DNA of 29,206 nt. Source: CAZMCC01 sp964564695. GTDB lineage: Bacteria; Planctomycetota; Phycisphaerae; Phycisphaerales; UBA1924. The position numbers and the translations under genes are program-made. Below are positions 8,302 through 15,633 of this stretch, piece after piece. Positions within the stretch are counted from its first letter, which is position 1; every line of letters begins with the position of its first letter. A model generated the notes under the pieces. The model saw only the letters and a program-made list of their open reading frames with translations. It ran no database searches and was not told where the DNA came from. The DNA lies in contig CAZMCC010000047.1 in NCBI GenBank assembly GCA_964564695.1, positions 1-29,206 of the forward strand, read 5' to 3'.

Positions 8302-8321
8302 CCGTGAGCGCGAGCTCACGG
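8302..8321 (+). repeat. Dispersed GAGCC hairpin, copy c (3' of the M42 gene)
   Basis: Arms CCGTGAGC and GCTCACGG form a perfect 8-bp stem around the GNRA tetraloop GCGA. TTGAACGAG precedes it, the same lead-in as copy e at 28721. The stem differs from copies d and e by compensating changes that keep the pairing. It lies 10 bases after the M42 stop and may act at the 3' end of that transcript. Confidence 0.75.
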
Positions 8322-8340
8322 TTGGACACCGATTGCGAGT

Positions 8341-8371
8341 GGGCACCGGTGAACCGAGCACGCCGGTGCCC
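8341..8371. repeat. Inverted repeat between convergent peptidase genes
   Basis: GGGCACCGG and CCGGTGCCC pair perfectly over 9 bp around a 13-nt loop. It lies between hairpin copies c and d in the 115-bp convergent gap. It may contribute to bidirectional termination or RNA 3'-end protection; no T tract is present. Confidence 0.55.
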
Positions 8372-8382
8372 GGAGAGGTGCA

Positions 8383-8402
8383 CCGGGAGCTTGCGCTCCC
8401 GG
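8383..8402 (-). repeat. Dispersed GAGCC hairpin, copy d (3' of the S9 peptidase gene)
   Basis: On the minus strand the TAA stop of the S9 peptidase is followed directly by CGAG. Arms CCGGGAGC and GCTCCCGG then pair perfectly around the GNRA loop GCAA. The stem is identical to copy e near 28721. Confidence 0.75.
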
Positions 8403-8406
8403 CTCG

Positions 8407-10632
8407 TTATTCCTTCGGCTGAAACCCCGCCTCCCCAAACTGCCACAGCAAAAACGCCCACTCATCCGCACGCCGGCTCTGGCGCTGCTGGCGGGTGTCG
8501 CCGATGCCGTGGCCGCCGCCGTAGTCGACTCGGAAGAGAATCGGGCGCGGTCCCTTGTTCGCGGCCTGCAGTCTCGCCGTGAGCTTGGCGGACATCCAGG
8601 GTTCGACGCGAGGGTCGTTGATGCCGTGCTCGAGGAGGACGGCCGGGAAGGTCGCACCGTCCTTCACATGGTGGTACGTGCTCATCGCGTACAGGCCCTT
8701 GAAGCCGTCTTCGGTCTTCACGCTGCCGAACTCGGCGATGTTGGGGACGCCGTTGGTGGTCGTCTCCATGCGAACGGCGTCCGACAGGCCCACCGAATCA
8801 ATGGCCGCGGCGAAGAGGTCGGGGCGTTCGGTGATCGAGCGTCCGATGGTGATGCCGCCGGCCGAGCCGCCCATGCCGGCGAGCTTGGCCTTGCTGGTGT
8901 ACTTCTTGTCGACGAGGTACTCGGCGCAGGCGATGAAGTCCTTCCAGGTGTTGGGCTTGTTGAGCATGCGGCCGGCTTCGTGCCAGGGCTTGCCGAAGGC
9001 GCCGCCGCCGCGGACGTGGGCGACCGCGAGGATGCCGCCGCGTTCGAGCCAGGCGAGGCTCACCGGGTTGAACCCGGGCTCGTCGACCGAGCCGTACGAG
9101 CCGTAGCCCGAGAGCAGGCACGGGTGCGAGCCGTCGAGAGCGAGGTCCTTCTTGCGGATGATCGAGAGCGGGACGAGCGTGCCGTCGTGGCTGGGAACGC
9201 GGACCTCCTCCGAGATGTAGCCCTCGGGGGCGTCGAACATGCCCTCGGGAGAGAGGCCGATGTCGATGAGGGCGCCCGACTGCGGGTCGTAGAGCCGATT
9301 CATGCTCGTGCGCGTCCACGACGACATCCAGGCGATGCCGCCGTCGAGGAGCGGGTTGTCGGCGAAGACGGACATCGACGGGGCGTCGGCGGGCGCCTCG
9401 ATGAGCGTGGGCTTGTCGCCCTGGACTGTGACGTAGCGGGCCCGCAGGGTGCGGACGACGCCGCCATCGTTGATGGTGACGAACAGCGAGTTGCGGGCCG
9501 CGCTCAGCCCGGTGACCACCGCCGTGGGGTGGTCGATGTACGCCGTCGCGCCGGCAAAGTTGGGCTCGTCGAGCTGCGTGGCGACGACCCTGAGGCGCGG
9601 GGCCTTGTCGGAGGTGAGGAGGAAGATAAAGCGACTGTGCACGGCGTATGCCGAAACGCCGTTCTCGACGCCGCAGATCTTCTGCCAGCGGGGTTCGCCG
9701 GCCATGACGTCCTTGAACGGGGCCGAGTACAGCGAAATCTCGGGCTCGTCGCCACGCTTGACCTGGGCGACGACGAAGTTGGAGCCGACGGGGATGTCGA
9801 GCGAAGGGAAGTCGCTGTCGTTCATTTCGACGCCGCCCGCGGTGTCCTTCGCGAAGACGCGAACGTCCTTCTCCACCGGCGTGCCGAGCTTGTGGATGAA
9901 CGCGGCGGAGAGCTTGTAGCCCTCGGTGGGGTCGGTTCCGGGCGGCAGGTCGCGACGCCGGACGTACGTGAAGCCGGAGGAGTCGGGGAGCCAGGACGGC
10001 AGGCTGTACGCGGTCTCGAGGCGGTCGATCGAGAGGTTGGGAAGGTCGGCGCCGGTGGCGATGTCGAGGACGCGGAGCACGGTCGCTTCGGAGCCGGCCA
10101 GGGCCACTCCATAGGCGACGAGCTTGGAGTCGGGGGAGGGGACGAAGAACATGAGCGACGCGGCCCGATTCTCGCCCTCGGCGAGGCGATCCGGGTCGAT
10201 GAGGACGCGGTCGTCATCAGTGGCGATGTCGCTGCGCATGTAGAGCTTGGCGACGCGCTCGCCGGGGAGGCGCTTGGAATAGAGGAGGCCGCCGGTCTCG
10301 AGGCGCATGATGCCGCCGGCGCGGAAGGGGGCGGCGGAGTCGAGCTCGGCGATTCGCTTGAGGAGGCCTTCGCGCCCGGGAATGCGGTCGAGCGTCGCGG
10401 CGGTGTAGTCGGCCTGGGCCTTGATCCACGCCTGCACCTCGGGGTTCTTGAGGTCCTCCATGGAGCGATACGGGTCGTCGACCTTGACGCCGTGGTAGGT
10501 GTCGACGACGTTGCGGACGGGTGCGGCCGGTGGCGGGGCAGGGGGTTTGGCGAAGGCGGTCGTGGCAACCAGCGCGGCGAAGGCGGCGGCGAGTGCGTGG
10601 CGACGCGTGGCGAAGGTGGACAGCAGGTGCAT
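8407..10632 (-). CDS. Secreted S9 family prolyl oligopeptidase
   Basis: 741 residues, slightly longer than the roughly 700 usual for prolyl oligopeptidases because of a signal peptide (basic TRR, then an Ala-rich hydrophobic stretch ending near TAFA). It should hydrolyse short peptides after proline outside the cytoplasm. The N-terminal portion begins with NVVDTYHGVKVDDPYRSMEDL, the hallmark of the family, followed by the beta-propeller region. The C-terminal alpha/beta-hydrolase domain carries the triad S590 (GMGGSAGG), D673 (GINDPRVEP) and H708 (GGGHGIGD). The ATG at 10632 follows GGAGG. Upstream in-frame sequence is only antisense to hpnE. It is convergent with the M42 aminopeptidase and separated from hpnE by a long hairpin, so it is probably transcribed separately. 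Confidence 0.94.
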   Translation of the reverse strand: MHLLSTFATRRHALAAAFAALVATTAFAKPPAPPPAAPVRNVVDTYHGVKVDDPYRSMEDLKNPEVQAWIKAQADYTAATLDRIPGREGLLKRIAELDSAAPFRAGGIMRLETGGLLYSKRLPGERVAKLYMRSDIATDDDRVLIDPDRLAEGENRAASLMFFVPSPDSKLVAYGVALAGSEATVLRVLDIATGADLPNLSIDRLETAYSLPSWLPDSSGFTYVRRRDLPPGTDPTEGYKLSAAFIHKLGTPVEKDVRVFAKDTAGGVEMNDSDFPSLDIPVGSNFVVAQVKRGDEPEISLYSAPFKDVMAGEPRWQKICGVENGVSAYAVHSRFIFLLTSDKAPRLRVVATQLDEPNFAGATAYIDHPTAVVTGLSAARNSLFVTINDGGVVRTLRARYVTVQGDKPTLIEAPADAPSMSVFADNPLLDGGIAWMSSWTRTSMNRLYDPQSGALIDIGLSPEGMFDAPEGYISEEVRVPSHDGTLVPLSIIRKKDLALDGSHPCLLSGYGSYGSVDEPGFNPVSLAWLERGGILAVAHVRGGGAFGKPWHEAGRMLNKPNTWKDFIACAEYLVDKKYTSKAKLAGMGGSAGGITIGRSITERPDLFAAAIDSVGLSDAVRMETTTNGVPNIAEFGSVKTEDGFKGLYAMSTYHHVKDGATFPAVLLEHGINDPRVEPWMSAKLTARLQAANKGPRPILFRVDYGGGHGIGDTRQQRQSRRADEWAFLLWQFGEAGFQPKE

Positions 10633-10690
10633 GGCGTGAGACCTCCGGCGCAACGTTGAGGGCGTCGCGTGCGGTGGGATGGTATCTCGG

Positions 10691-10744
10691 GGGCGTGCCT
10701 CCCTCTCCCTTCGAGCTTTGGCGAAGGGAGAGGGAGGCACGCCC
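10691..10744. terminator. Perfect 23-bp hairpin after hpnE
   Basis: The arms at 10691-10713 and 10722-10744 are exact reverse complements, starting GGGCGTGCCTCCC, with an 8-nt loop (AGCTTTGG). The hairpin starts one base past the hpnE stop codon and ends 58 bp before the S9 peptidase start. It is suited to ending hpn transcription or protecting the mRNA 3' end, but no U tract follows on either strand. It could also be a dispersed palindromic repeat. Confidence 0.65.
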
Positions 10745-10745
10745 A

Positions 10746-12158
10746 CTACATCGCCAACGCCGCGGCAAGGGACGAGGGTTTCAGATCGGGGACGAGGAAC
10801 GTCCGCTCGTCCAATCCCAGCGCGACGGCGGCGGCGGTGTAGCCGCTGCGGGTGGCGCCTTCCATGGTGGCGGGCCAGCCGGTGTCGGTGTAGTCGCCGG
10901 CGAGGATGATGCCCCCCCCACCCCCCCCACCCGAGTCGCCGGGGTCGGGGGCGACGGGCGGCCGGTCGAAGCCGAGCAGGGGCAGGGGTGCGAAGGTGGC
11001 ACGCCGCTCCTTCACCGAGCGCACGCTGAGCACGCTCGCGGCGCGGGCGGCGGGAATGCAGGCGTGGATGTCGGCGAGCACGCGCCGGGCGATCTCGTCT
11101 TCGTCGAGCGACATCCACGCGTGAGCGGCGCTGATGACGGCGTGGATGGTCTGGCGCCCGTCGTTGTGAGTTTCGTCGCCGATCTTCCGGAAGAGCCACT
11201 GGGTTGGCCGCTCGATGAGCACGGCGTGGGGGTATGCCAGGACCTGGCGGTCGAAGGTGATGTGCACGCCGAGGATGGGGCTGTGCTCGAATCCGGCGAG
11301 CATGCCGACGCGAGAGTCGACGCCGTTGAAGTCGGGGTCGATCGCTTTCTTCACGCGCTCGAACGGGAGGGCGCAGATGACGCGATCGGCCGTGTGCTCG
11401 TGCCCTTCCGAGGTGATGACTCGGTTCGCTTCGATGCGTTCGACGCTTTCGCCCAGGAGGATGCGGCCGCCGCCCCCCCCAGCGCGTTCGAGGGCGTCGA
11501 AAGCGCGGTCGTAGAGTCGCACGAGCGGGACGGTGGGGACACCCATGATGCCGGCGCGGGGGTTGGCGAGGAAGCCGTCCTGGAAGACATGGAGCGCGGC
11601 GGCGGCCGAGACGCGGGAGACGTCGCAGTTGCAGGCGCTCACGACGATCGGGGACCAGAAGCGGGCGATGAGGTCGTCGGGCTGGTCGAGGGCGTGCAGG
11701 TACTCGGCGAAGGTCTTGTCGTCGTGATCGCGGCGGTCGGCGCGGAGGATGGCGAGGCAGGCCCGGGCGAGGGCTCGCTGCTGCTTCTGCGTGAGCAGGC
11801 CGCTGGTGAGCATGGAGCCCGTGTAGTGGAGCGGCGCCGGCAACAGACCGGGGCGCAGCACGGAGCACTTCCCGCCTTCGTGGAGCCAGTACTGCTTCTT
11901 GTGCCACTGCATGAGATTGCCGGCGCCAAGGCGATCGAGCAGGTCGAGGTAGTTCGTGCAGCAGCCGAGGACGACGTGCTGGCAGTTGTCGAGGACCTCG
12001 CCGGTGCGCGGGTCGGTGAAGCTGGTGGCACGCCCGCCGAGCTTGCGGCGGGTTTCGAGGAGGGTCACTTCGACGCCGAACTCGACGAGGCGCAGGGCGG
12101 CGGAGATCCCGGCGAGGCCGCCGCCGGCGATGACGACGCGGCGCGGGCGGTCACTCAT
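10746..12158 (-). CDS. hpnE: Hydroxysqualene dehydroxylase HpnE
   Basis: 470 residues of the FAD-dependent amine oxidase/phytoene desaturase family. HpnE reduces hydroxysqualene to squalene, the third step of the HpnCDE route from farnesyl diphosphate. The N terminus holds the FAD-binding signature VVIAGGGLAGISAAL and the LLETRRKLGGRA segment. The C-terminal FAD region reads IILAGDYTDTGWPATMEGA, characteristic of HpnE. The start is ATG 12158 with GGAG upstream. Just before the C-terminal FAD motif is a run of seven glycines (410-416) encoded by a G8/T repeat; a second run of eight G lies at 11473-11480. The assignment is strengthened by hpnD and hpnC upstream on the same strand. The 240-bp gap to hpnD is unusually large for these operons and contains a 50-bp imperfect inverted repeat. 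Confidence 0.93.
   Translation of the reverse strand: MSDRPRRVVIAGGGLAGISAALRLVEFGVEVTLLETRRKLGGRATSFTDPRTGEVLDNCQHVVLGCCTNYLDLLDRLGAGNLMQWHKKQYWLHEGGKCSVLRPGLLPAPLHYTGSMLTSGLLTQKQQRALARACLAILRADRRDHDDKTFAEYLHALDQPDDLIARFWSPIVVSACNCDVSRVSAAAALHVFQDGFLANPRAGIMGVPTVPLVRLYDRAFDALERAGGGGGRILLGESVERIEANRVITSEGHEHTADRVICALPFERVKKAIDPDFNGVDSRVGMLAGFEHSPILGVHITFDRQVLAYPHAVLIERPTQWLFRKIGDETHNDGRQTIHAVISAAHAWMSLDEDEIARRVLADIHACIPAARAASVLSVRSVKERRATFAPLPLLGFDRPPVAPDPGDSGGGGGGGIILAGDYTDTGWPATMEGATRSGYTAAAVALGLDERTFLVPDLKPSSLAAALAM
10912..10932. repeat. C8-A-C8-A-C3 tract in hpnE
   Basis: Plus-strand pattern of eight C, A, eight C, A, three C. It is read on the minus strand as codons for seven glycines. 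The same 21-bp string occurs in hpnC at 14148-14168. A shorter C8-A-C3 unit is in the esterase gene at 27402-27413, and G8-T-G4 is at 18178-18190. It is slippage-prone and has G-quadruplex potential. Confidence 0.85.
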
Positions 12159-12177
12159 GCGAACTCCGGAGGAAGGC

Positions 12178-12334
12178 GTACGCAGAGGGCGCGGAGGGGG
12201 GCGGAGTGACGCGGAGAGGAGGTGATGTCCTTTGGATGATCGCAAAACGCCGGAGGGGGTCGCCGAGCGGCGGTGCTTCTCCACCATCGCATCTTCTCTG
12301 CGTCGCTCCGTCGTACTCCGCGCACTCTGCGTAC
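12178..12334. repeat. 50-bp imperfect inverted repeat between hpnD and hpnE
   Basis: Arms 12178-12227 and 12285-12334 match at 40 of 50 positions when one is reverse-complemented. Both start GTACGCAGAG and share GCGCGGAG, CGGAG and GACGC blocks; a 57-nt loop separates them. It fills most of the 240-bp gap. The CGCAGAG/GCGGAG-rich composition differs from coding DNA nearby and resembles dispersed CGCAGAG-type repeats that I recall from several bacterial phyla. No ORF in it is credible. It may be a small non-autonomous repeat or an intra-operon RNA structure. Confidence 0.7.
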
Positions 12335-12398
12335 CGGCATTTTGGCTCAAGCGACCGGCGGACGAGGATCCGTGCTCGAGGAGCCGTGACGACCCGTG

Positions 12399-13463
12399 TC
12401 ACTTCGCGGACCCCGCCGCGCGGCGTGCGCCCAGCACGGCGCGGGCGGCGATCGCGGCTTTCTTCGCGGCCGAGAGGCCGACGCGCTTGGGGCCGACGAT
12501 CGCGCGCGGGGAGCGCTCGATGGCGGCGAGGATACCGGAGTAGATCTCGGTCATGGCCCACAGCGTGGGCACACACGGCGCGTCGATCAGGTCGGCGAGG
12601 GGCCTCGCGCGGTTGTACGCGCTGCGGGCGATCGCGGCCTGTTCGAGCACCAGGGCGCGGCACGCGTCGGGCTTTGCCCAATCGCGGAGCTGGCGCGGCG
12701 TGAGGCCGTGGCGTGCGAACGCGTCCATCGGGAGGTAGACGCGCGAGGGCTCGAGGTCGAAGTCCTCGGCGAAGTCGCGGAGGATGTTGGTGCGCTGGAA
12801 CGCCTGGCCCTGGACCTGGGCGAGTTCGCCGGCACGCGGGATGTCCGCGCCGGGGCGCAGGCCCCAGATACCGACGCACGAGAGGCCGACGGTCCCGGCG
12901 ACGCGGTAGCAATACGTGGCGAGGGCGGCGTCGTCGGGGACGGGGGCGGCGGCGAGGTCGCCCTGCAGGCCCACGATAACGTCGTCGAACCACGAGGGCT
13001 CAAGGGCGTACGCGCGGACGGTGGTGGCGAAGGCGAGGAGGACGGGGTCGTCGGCGGTCGCGGCGTCGTCGCGAAACGCGCGGCGGGTCGTTTCGGCGAA
13101 GCGGTCGAGGCGGAGGCGCCGGTCGCCGATGTCGCCTTCGCCGTCGGCGATGTCGTCGGCGGCCCGCATCCACGCGTAGACGGCGTAGATGGCGGAGCGG
13201 CGGGGCTCGGGGGTGAGGCGGAGGCCGTAGTAGAAATTGCGGGCCCGGGACTTGGCGACCTCGCGGCAGAGCTCGAAGGCGGAGGCGAGGCGGTCGCCCT
13301 CCCCCCCACCGGAGAGGTCGACGCGGACGGGGACGCGGCGGACGGCGCGGAGGCCCGCGGGGGAGTGGATGGCGGCGTCGAGGCCGTTGGAAGCCGAGGG
13401 GGCCGAAACGGCCGTTGGGGCCTGGGCGATCGGCGTGCCGGGAGTCGCGTCGATCGAGCTCAA
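12399..13463 (-). CDS. hpnD: Presqualene diphosphate synthase HpnD
   Basis: 354 residues of the squalene/phytoene synthase family. HpnD condenses two farnesyl diphosphates to presqualene diphosphate. The first Asp-rich motif is at 103-107 (ADDIADGEGD) and the second at 230-234 (NILRDFAEDFD); YCYRVAGTVGLSCVGIWG is HpnD-like. The start is TTG at 13463, supported by GGAG seven bases upstream. The first 60 residues are Ala/Pro-rich and variable, so a later start is possible. The protein is longer than typical (about 280), because of this N-terminal extension and an Ala/Lys-rich C-terminal tail. It lies between hpnC (74-bp gap) and hpnE. Confidence 0.88.
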   Translation of the reverse strand: MSSIDATPGTPIAQAPTAVSAPSASNGLDAAIHSPAGLRAVRRVPVRVDLSGGGEGDRLASAFELCREVAKSRARNFYYGLRLTPEPRRSAIYAVYAWMRAADDIADGEGDIGDRRLRLDRFAETTRRAFRDDAATADDPVLLAFATTVRAYALEPSWFDDVIVGLQGDLAAAPVPDDAALATYCYRVAGTVGLSCVGIWGLRPGADIPRAGELAQVQGQAFQRTNILRDFAEDFDLEPSRVYLPMDAFARHGLTPRQLRDWAKPDACRALVLEQAAIARSAYNRARPLADLIDAPCVPTLWAMTEIYSGILAAIERSPRAIVGPKRVGLSAAKKAAIAARAVLGARRAAGSAK

Positions 13464-13537
13464 ATCCTCACTCCGGTAGCCCCAGCCCCGCCCACTTCTG
13501 GCTCACTTTTCGCTCGAAAGCTGCCATCGAACGCTTG

Positions 13538-14533
13538 TCATCCTCGGATGCCGGCGGTCCGTGCACGGATCCACGCACGCGCAACGAGCGCGCCCTTGGT
13601 CATGGGGGTCAGGGTAGGCCGATGCCACAACGTGGCGCATCCGCACTTGCGGACGGATTTCATGATGCTGACGCCGCCGTCGATGAAGAGGGCGACGACG
13701 GGGCGGGCGTCTTTGTCGAGGAGAGAAGGGAGACCGCGGGCCTCGTCGAACATGGATTCGGTGCGGTCGACGAGGGGGCGCAGGGCGCGGATGTAGCGGA
13801 CGCGGGCGTCGGGATCGTCGGGGCGGTTGAGCCAGGCGCGGAGGTCGTCGGGGGTGACGCCCGTGTCGACGGAGGGGACATAGACGCGGTCGCGCTCGGT
13901 GAGGTCGCGCCGGACATCCTGCCAGAAGTTGATGAGCTGCAGGGCGGAGCAGGCGAGGTCACAGAGGCGGTATCTCTCTGAGTTTTCAGGCGTGTCGGCG
14001 TACCCGAAGAGGTGCAGCACGAGGCGGCCGACGGGGTCGGCGGAGCGGCGGCAGTAGTCGAGGGCCTGTTCCCAGGTCTGGTACGCATGGACGCGCTGGT
14101 CCTGCTTGAAGGCGTCGATGAGGTCGAGGAGGGGCTGCTTGGGCAATCCCCCCCCACCCCCCCCACCCCGACGATCCTTCGTGCCCGCGAGCGCCACGAA
14201 CACGGGGTGGCGGGCACGGCCTTCGAAGAGTTCGTGGACTTCGTGCTCCCACCACTCGAGGAGTTCGAGCGAGCGGGCACGGGCCGCGGCGTCGGCGCCG
14301 GTCTCGTCGCCGAGGTCGTCGGCCCAGCGGCAGAAGGCGTAGACGGCGGCGAAGTCGTCGCGGAGGTCGGGGGGGACCAGGGAGGTGAGGACGGAGAAGT
14401 TTTCGTAGTGGCTGGTGGCGAGGCCGCGGCAGTAGGCGATCGCCTCGGGGAGGGTGGGCGCGGGGGAATTCCCGCCGGGTCCCACGCTGGGGAGGAGGTC
14501 GATGGGCGGCGTTCTGGGGTCGATTGCGGTCAT
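13538..14533 (-). CDS. hpnC: Hydroxysqualene synthase HpnC
   Basis: 331 residues of the squalene/phytoene synthase family. HpnC converts presqualene diphosphate to hydroxysqualene, between HpnD and HpnE. HYENFSVLTSLVPPDLR and YCRRSADPVGRLVLHLFG are characteristic of HpnC. Asp-rich motifs lie at 72-76 (WADDLGDE) and 206-210 (FWQDVRRD). The start is ATG 14533. Seven glycines at residues 123-129 come from a C8-A-C8-A-C4 tract (14148-14169) sharing 21 identical bases with the tract in hpnE. They fall in a loop before LLDLIDAF, so they are probably tolerated. It is first in the hpnC-D-E set and divergent from ispH with only 41 bp between the starts. Confidence 0.92.
   Translation of the reverse strand: MTAIDPRTPPIDLLPSVGPGGNSPAPTLPEAIAYCRGLATSHYENFSVLTSLVPPDLRDDFAAVYAFCRWADDLGDETGADAAARARSLELLEWWEHEVHELFEGRARHPVFVALAGTKDRRGGGGGGGLPKQPLLDLIDAFKQDQRVHAYQTWEQALDYCRRSADPVGRLVLHLFGYADTPENSERYRLCDLACSALQLINFWQDVRRDLTERDRVYVPSVDTGVTPDDLRAWLNRPDDPDARVRYIRALRPLVDRTESMFDEARGLPSLLDKDARPVVALFIDGGVSIMKSVRKCGCATLWHRPTLTPMTKGALVARAWIRARTAGIRG
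14148..14169. repeat. C8-A-C8-A-C4 tract in hpnC
   Basis: Eight C, A, eight C, A, four C; the first 21 bases equal the tract in hpnE (10912-10932). It encodes Gly7 on the minus strand. Frame is intact as sequenced, but a gain or loss of one base would truncate HpnC before its second Asp-rich motif. Confidence 0.85.
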
Positions 14534-14574
14534 GCGTCCGGACGAATCGCGTTGGTGAATACCATTGCCCTCGG
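14534..14574. promoter_or_regulatory. Compact divergent start region, hpnC / ispH
   Basis: Only 41 bp separate the two divergent start codons. Promoters for both genes must overlap here or extend into the opposing coding sequences, and either transcript would have a very short leader. No clear Shine-Dalgarno site precedes ATG 14575, which suggests a short-leader or leaderless ispH mRNA. No convincing -35/-10 pair is seen. Confidence 0.35.
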
Positions 14575-15633
14575 ATGAAGATCATTCTCGCCAATCCGCG
14601 TGGGTTCTGCGCCGGCGTTCACATGGCCGTCGACGTTGTGGATCAGTTGCTCGACATCCTGTCGGGTGAGACGGTGTATGTCTACCACGAAATTGTGCAC
14701 AACAAGCACGTGGTGGGGCGTTTCCGCGAGCGCGGGGCGGTGTTTGTGGAGGATCTGGCGGAAGTGCCGGAGGGGTCGATTGTCGTTTTCAGCGCCCACG
14801 GCGTGTCGCCGGCGGTGCGCGAGTTCGCCCGCGGGCGGAGGCTGACGGCGATCGACGCGACGTGCCCGCTGGTGACGAAGGTGCACTCGGAGGCGATCCG
14901 GTACGCGCGGCAGGGGTACCAGATCCTGCTCGTGGGGCACGAGGATCACCAGGAGGTGGTGGGGACGCGCGGGGAGGCGCCCGACTCGATCCAGGTGGTG
15001 GAGTCGCCGTCGGATATCCCGGGGCTCAGGATCGCGGACACGAACAAGCTCGTGTACCTGACGCAGACGACGCTGAGCACGGACGACGCGGCCGTGATCA
15101 TCAACGCACTGAAGGCGGCGTTCCCGAACATCAAGGAGCCGCCCAGCAGCGACATCTGTTACGCCACGACGAACCGCCAGCACGCGGTGCGCCAGATCGC
15201 GCCCGAGTGCGACCTGGTGCTCGTGGTGGGGAGCAAGAACTCGTCGAACTCGGTGCGGCTGACGGAGATCAGTCAGAACGTCGGCGTGCCGGCGTACCTG
15301 CTCGACGACGTGAGCGAGCTGTGTGACATGTGGTTCAATGACACACCCGGAGCGGGGCGGGACGCGACGATTATGCTCACGGCCGGTGCGAGCGCGCCGG
15401 AGGACCTGGTGGCGCAGATCTGCCGCACGCTGCTGTCGAGGTTCGGCGGGGCGCTCGAGCAGCGGGACGTGATGCCGGAGGATGTGGAGTTCGCGATTCC
15501 GGCCACGCTGAAGCGGCTGATGCGGGAGAACGGGATCGACCCGGAGGGGCGGAAGATCCGGGTGGGGAACTGGGACATCACGCCGGAGGTGTACGGGGCG
15601 ACGGCGGTGACGGTCGAAGGCAGGCCGCTTTGA
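14575..15633 (+). CDS. ispH: 4-hydroxy-3-methylbut-2-enyl diphosphate reductase IspH (LytB)
   Basis: 352 residues. IspH performs the last step of the methylerythritol phosphate pathway, reducing HMBPP to IPP and DMAPP with a [4Fe-4S] cluster. The three cluster cysteines are C12 (RGFCAGV), C97 (DATCPLV) and C195 (SDICYATTNRQ). Substrate-binding histidines are at 42 (YHEIVHNK), 75 (SAHGVSP) and 122 (VGHEDHQE). The start is ATG 14575, at the conserved MKIILANPRGFCAGV. The in-frame extension upstream is into the divergent hpnC start and is rejected. It opens a long plus-strand operon; its stop overlaps the rlmN TTG start. Its product feeds farnesyl diphosphate synthesis used by the divergent hpn genes and the polyprenyl carrier used further downstream. 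Confidence 0.96.
   Translation: MKIILANPRGFCAGVHMAVDVVDQLLDILSGETVYVYHEIVHNKHVVGRFRERGAVFVEDLAEVPEGSIVVFSAHGVSPAVREFARGRRLTAIDATCPLVTKVHSEAIRYARQGYQILLVGHEDHQEVVGTRGEAPDSIQVVESPSDIPGLRIADTNKLVYLTQTTLSTDDAAVIINALKAAFPNIKEPPSSDICYATTNRQHAVRQIAPECDLVLVVGSKNSSNSVRLTEISQNVGVPAYLLDDVSELCDMWFNDTPGAGRDATIMLTAGASAPEDLVAQICRTLLSRFGGALEQRDVMPEDVEFAIPATLKRLMRENGIDPEGRKIRVGNWDITPEVYGATAVTVEGRPL

Noticed and set aside
8302..8402. tRNA-like or riboswitch structure
   Set aside because: The hairpins are separate short stems with no cloverleaf, anticodon or conserved aptamer core.
10633..11907. 425-codon extension of the S9 peptidase frame
   Set aside because: It overlaps hpnE and is His/Arg-rich without motifs; a signal peptide and GGAGG site mark the start at 10632.
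12206..12543. Plus-strand ORFs in the hpnD-hpnE gap
   Set aside because: They run into sequence antisense to hpnD and have Arg/Ala-rich composition with no motif.
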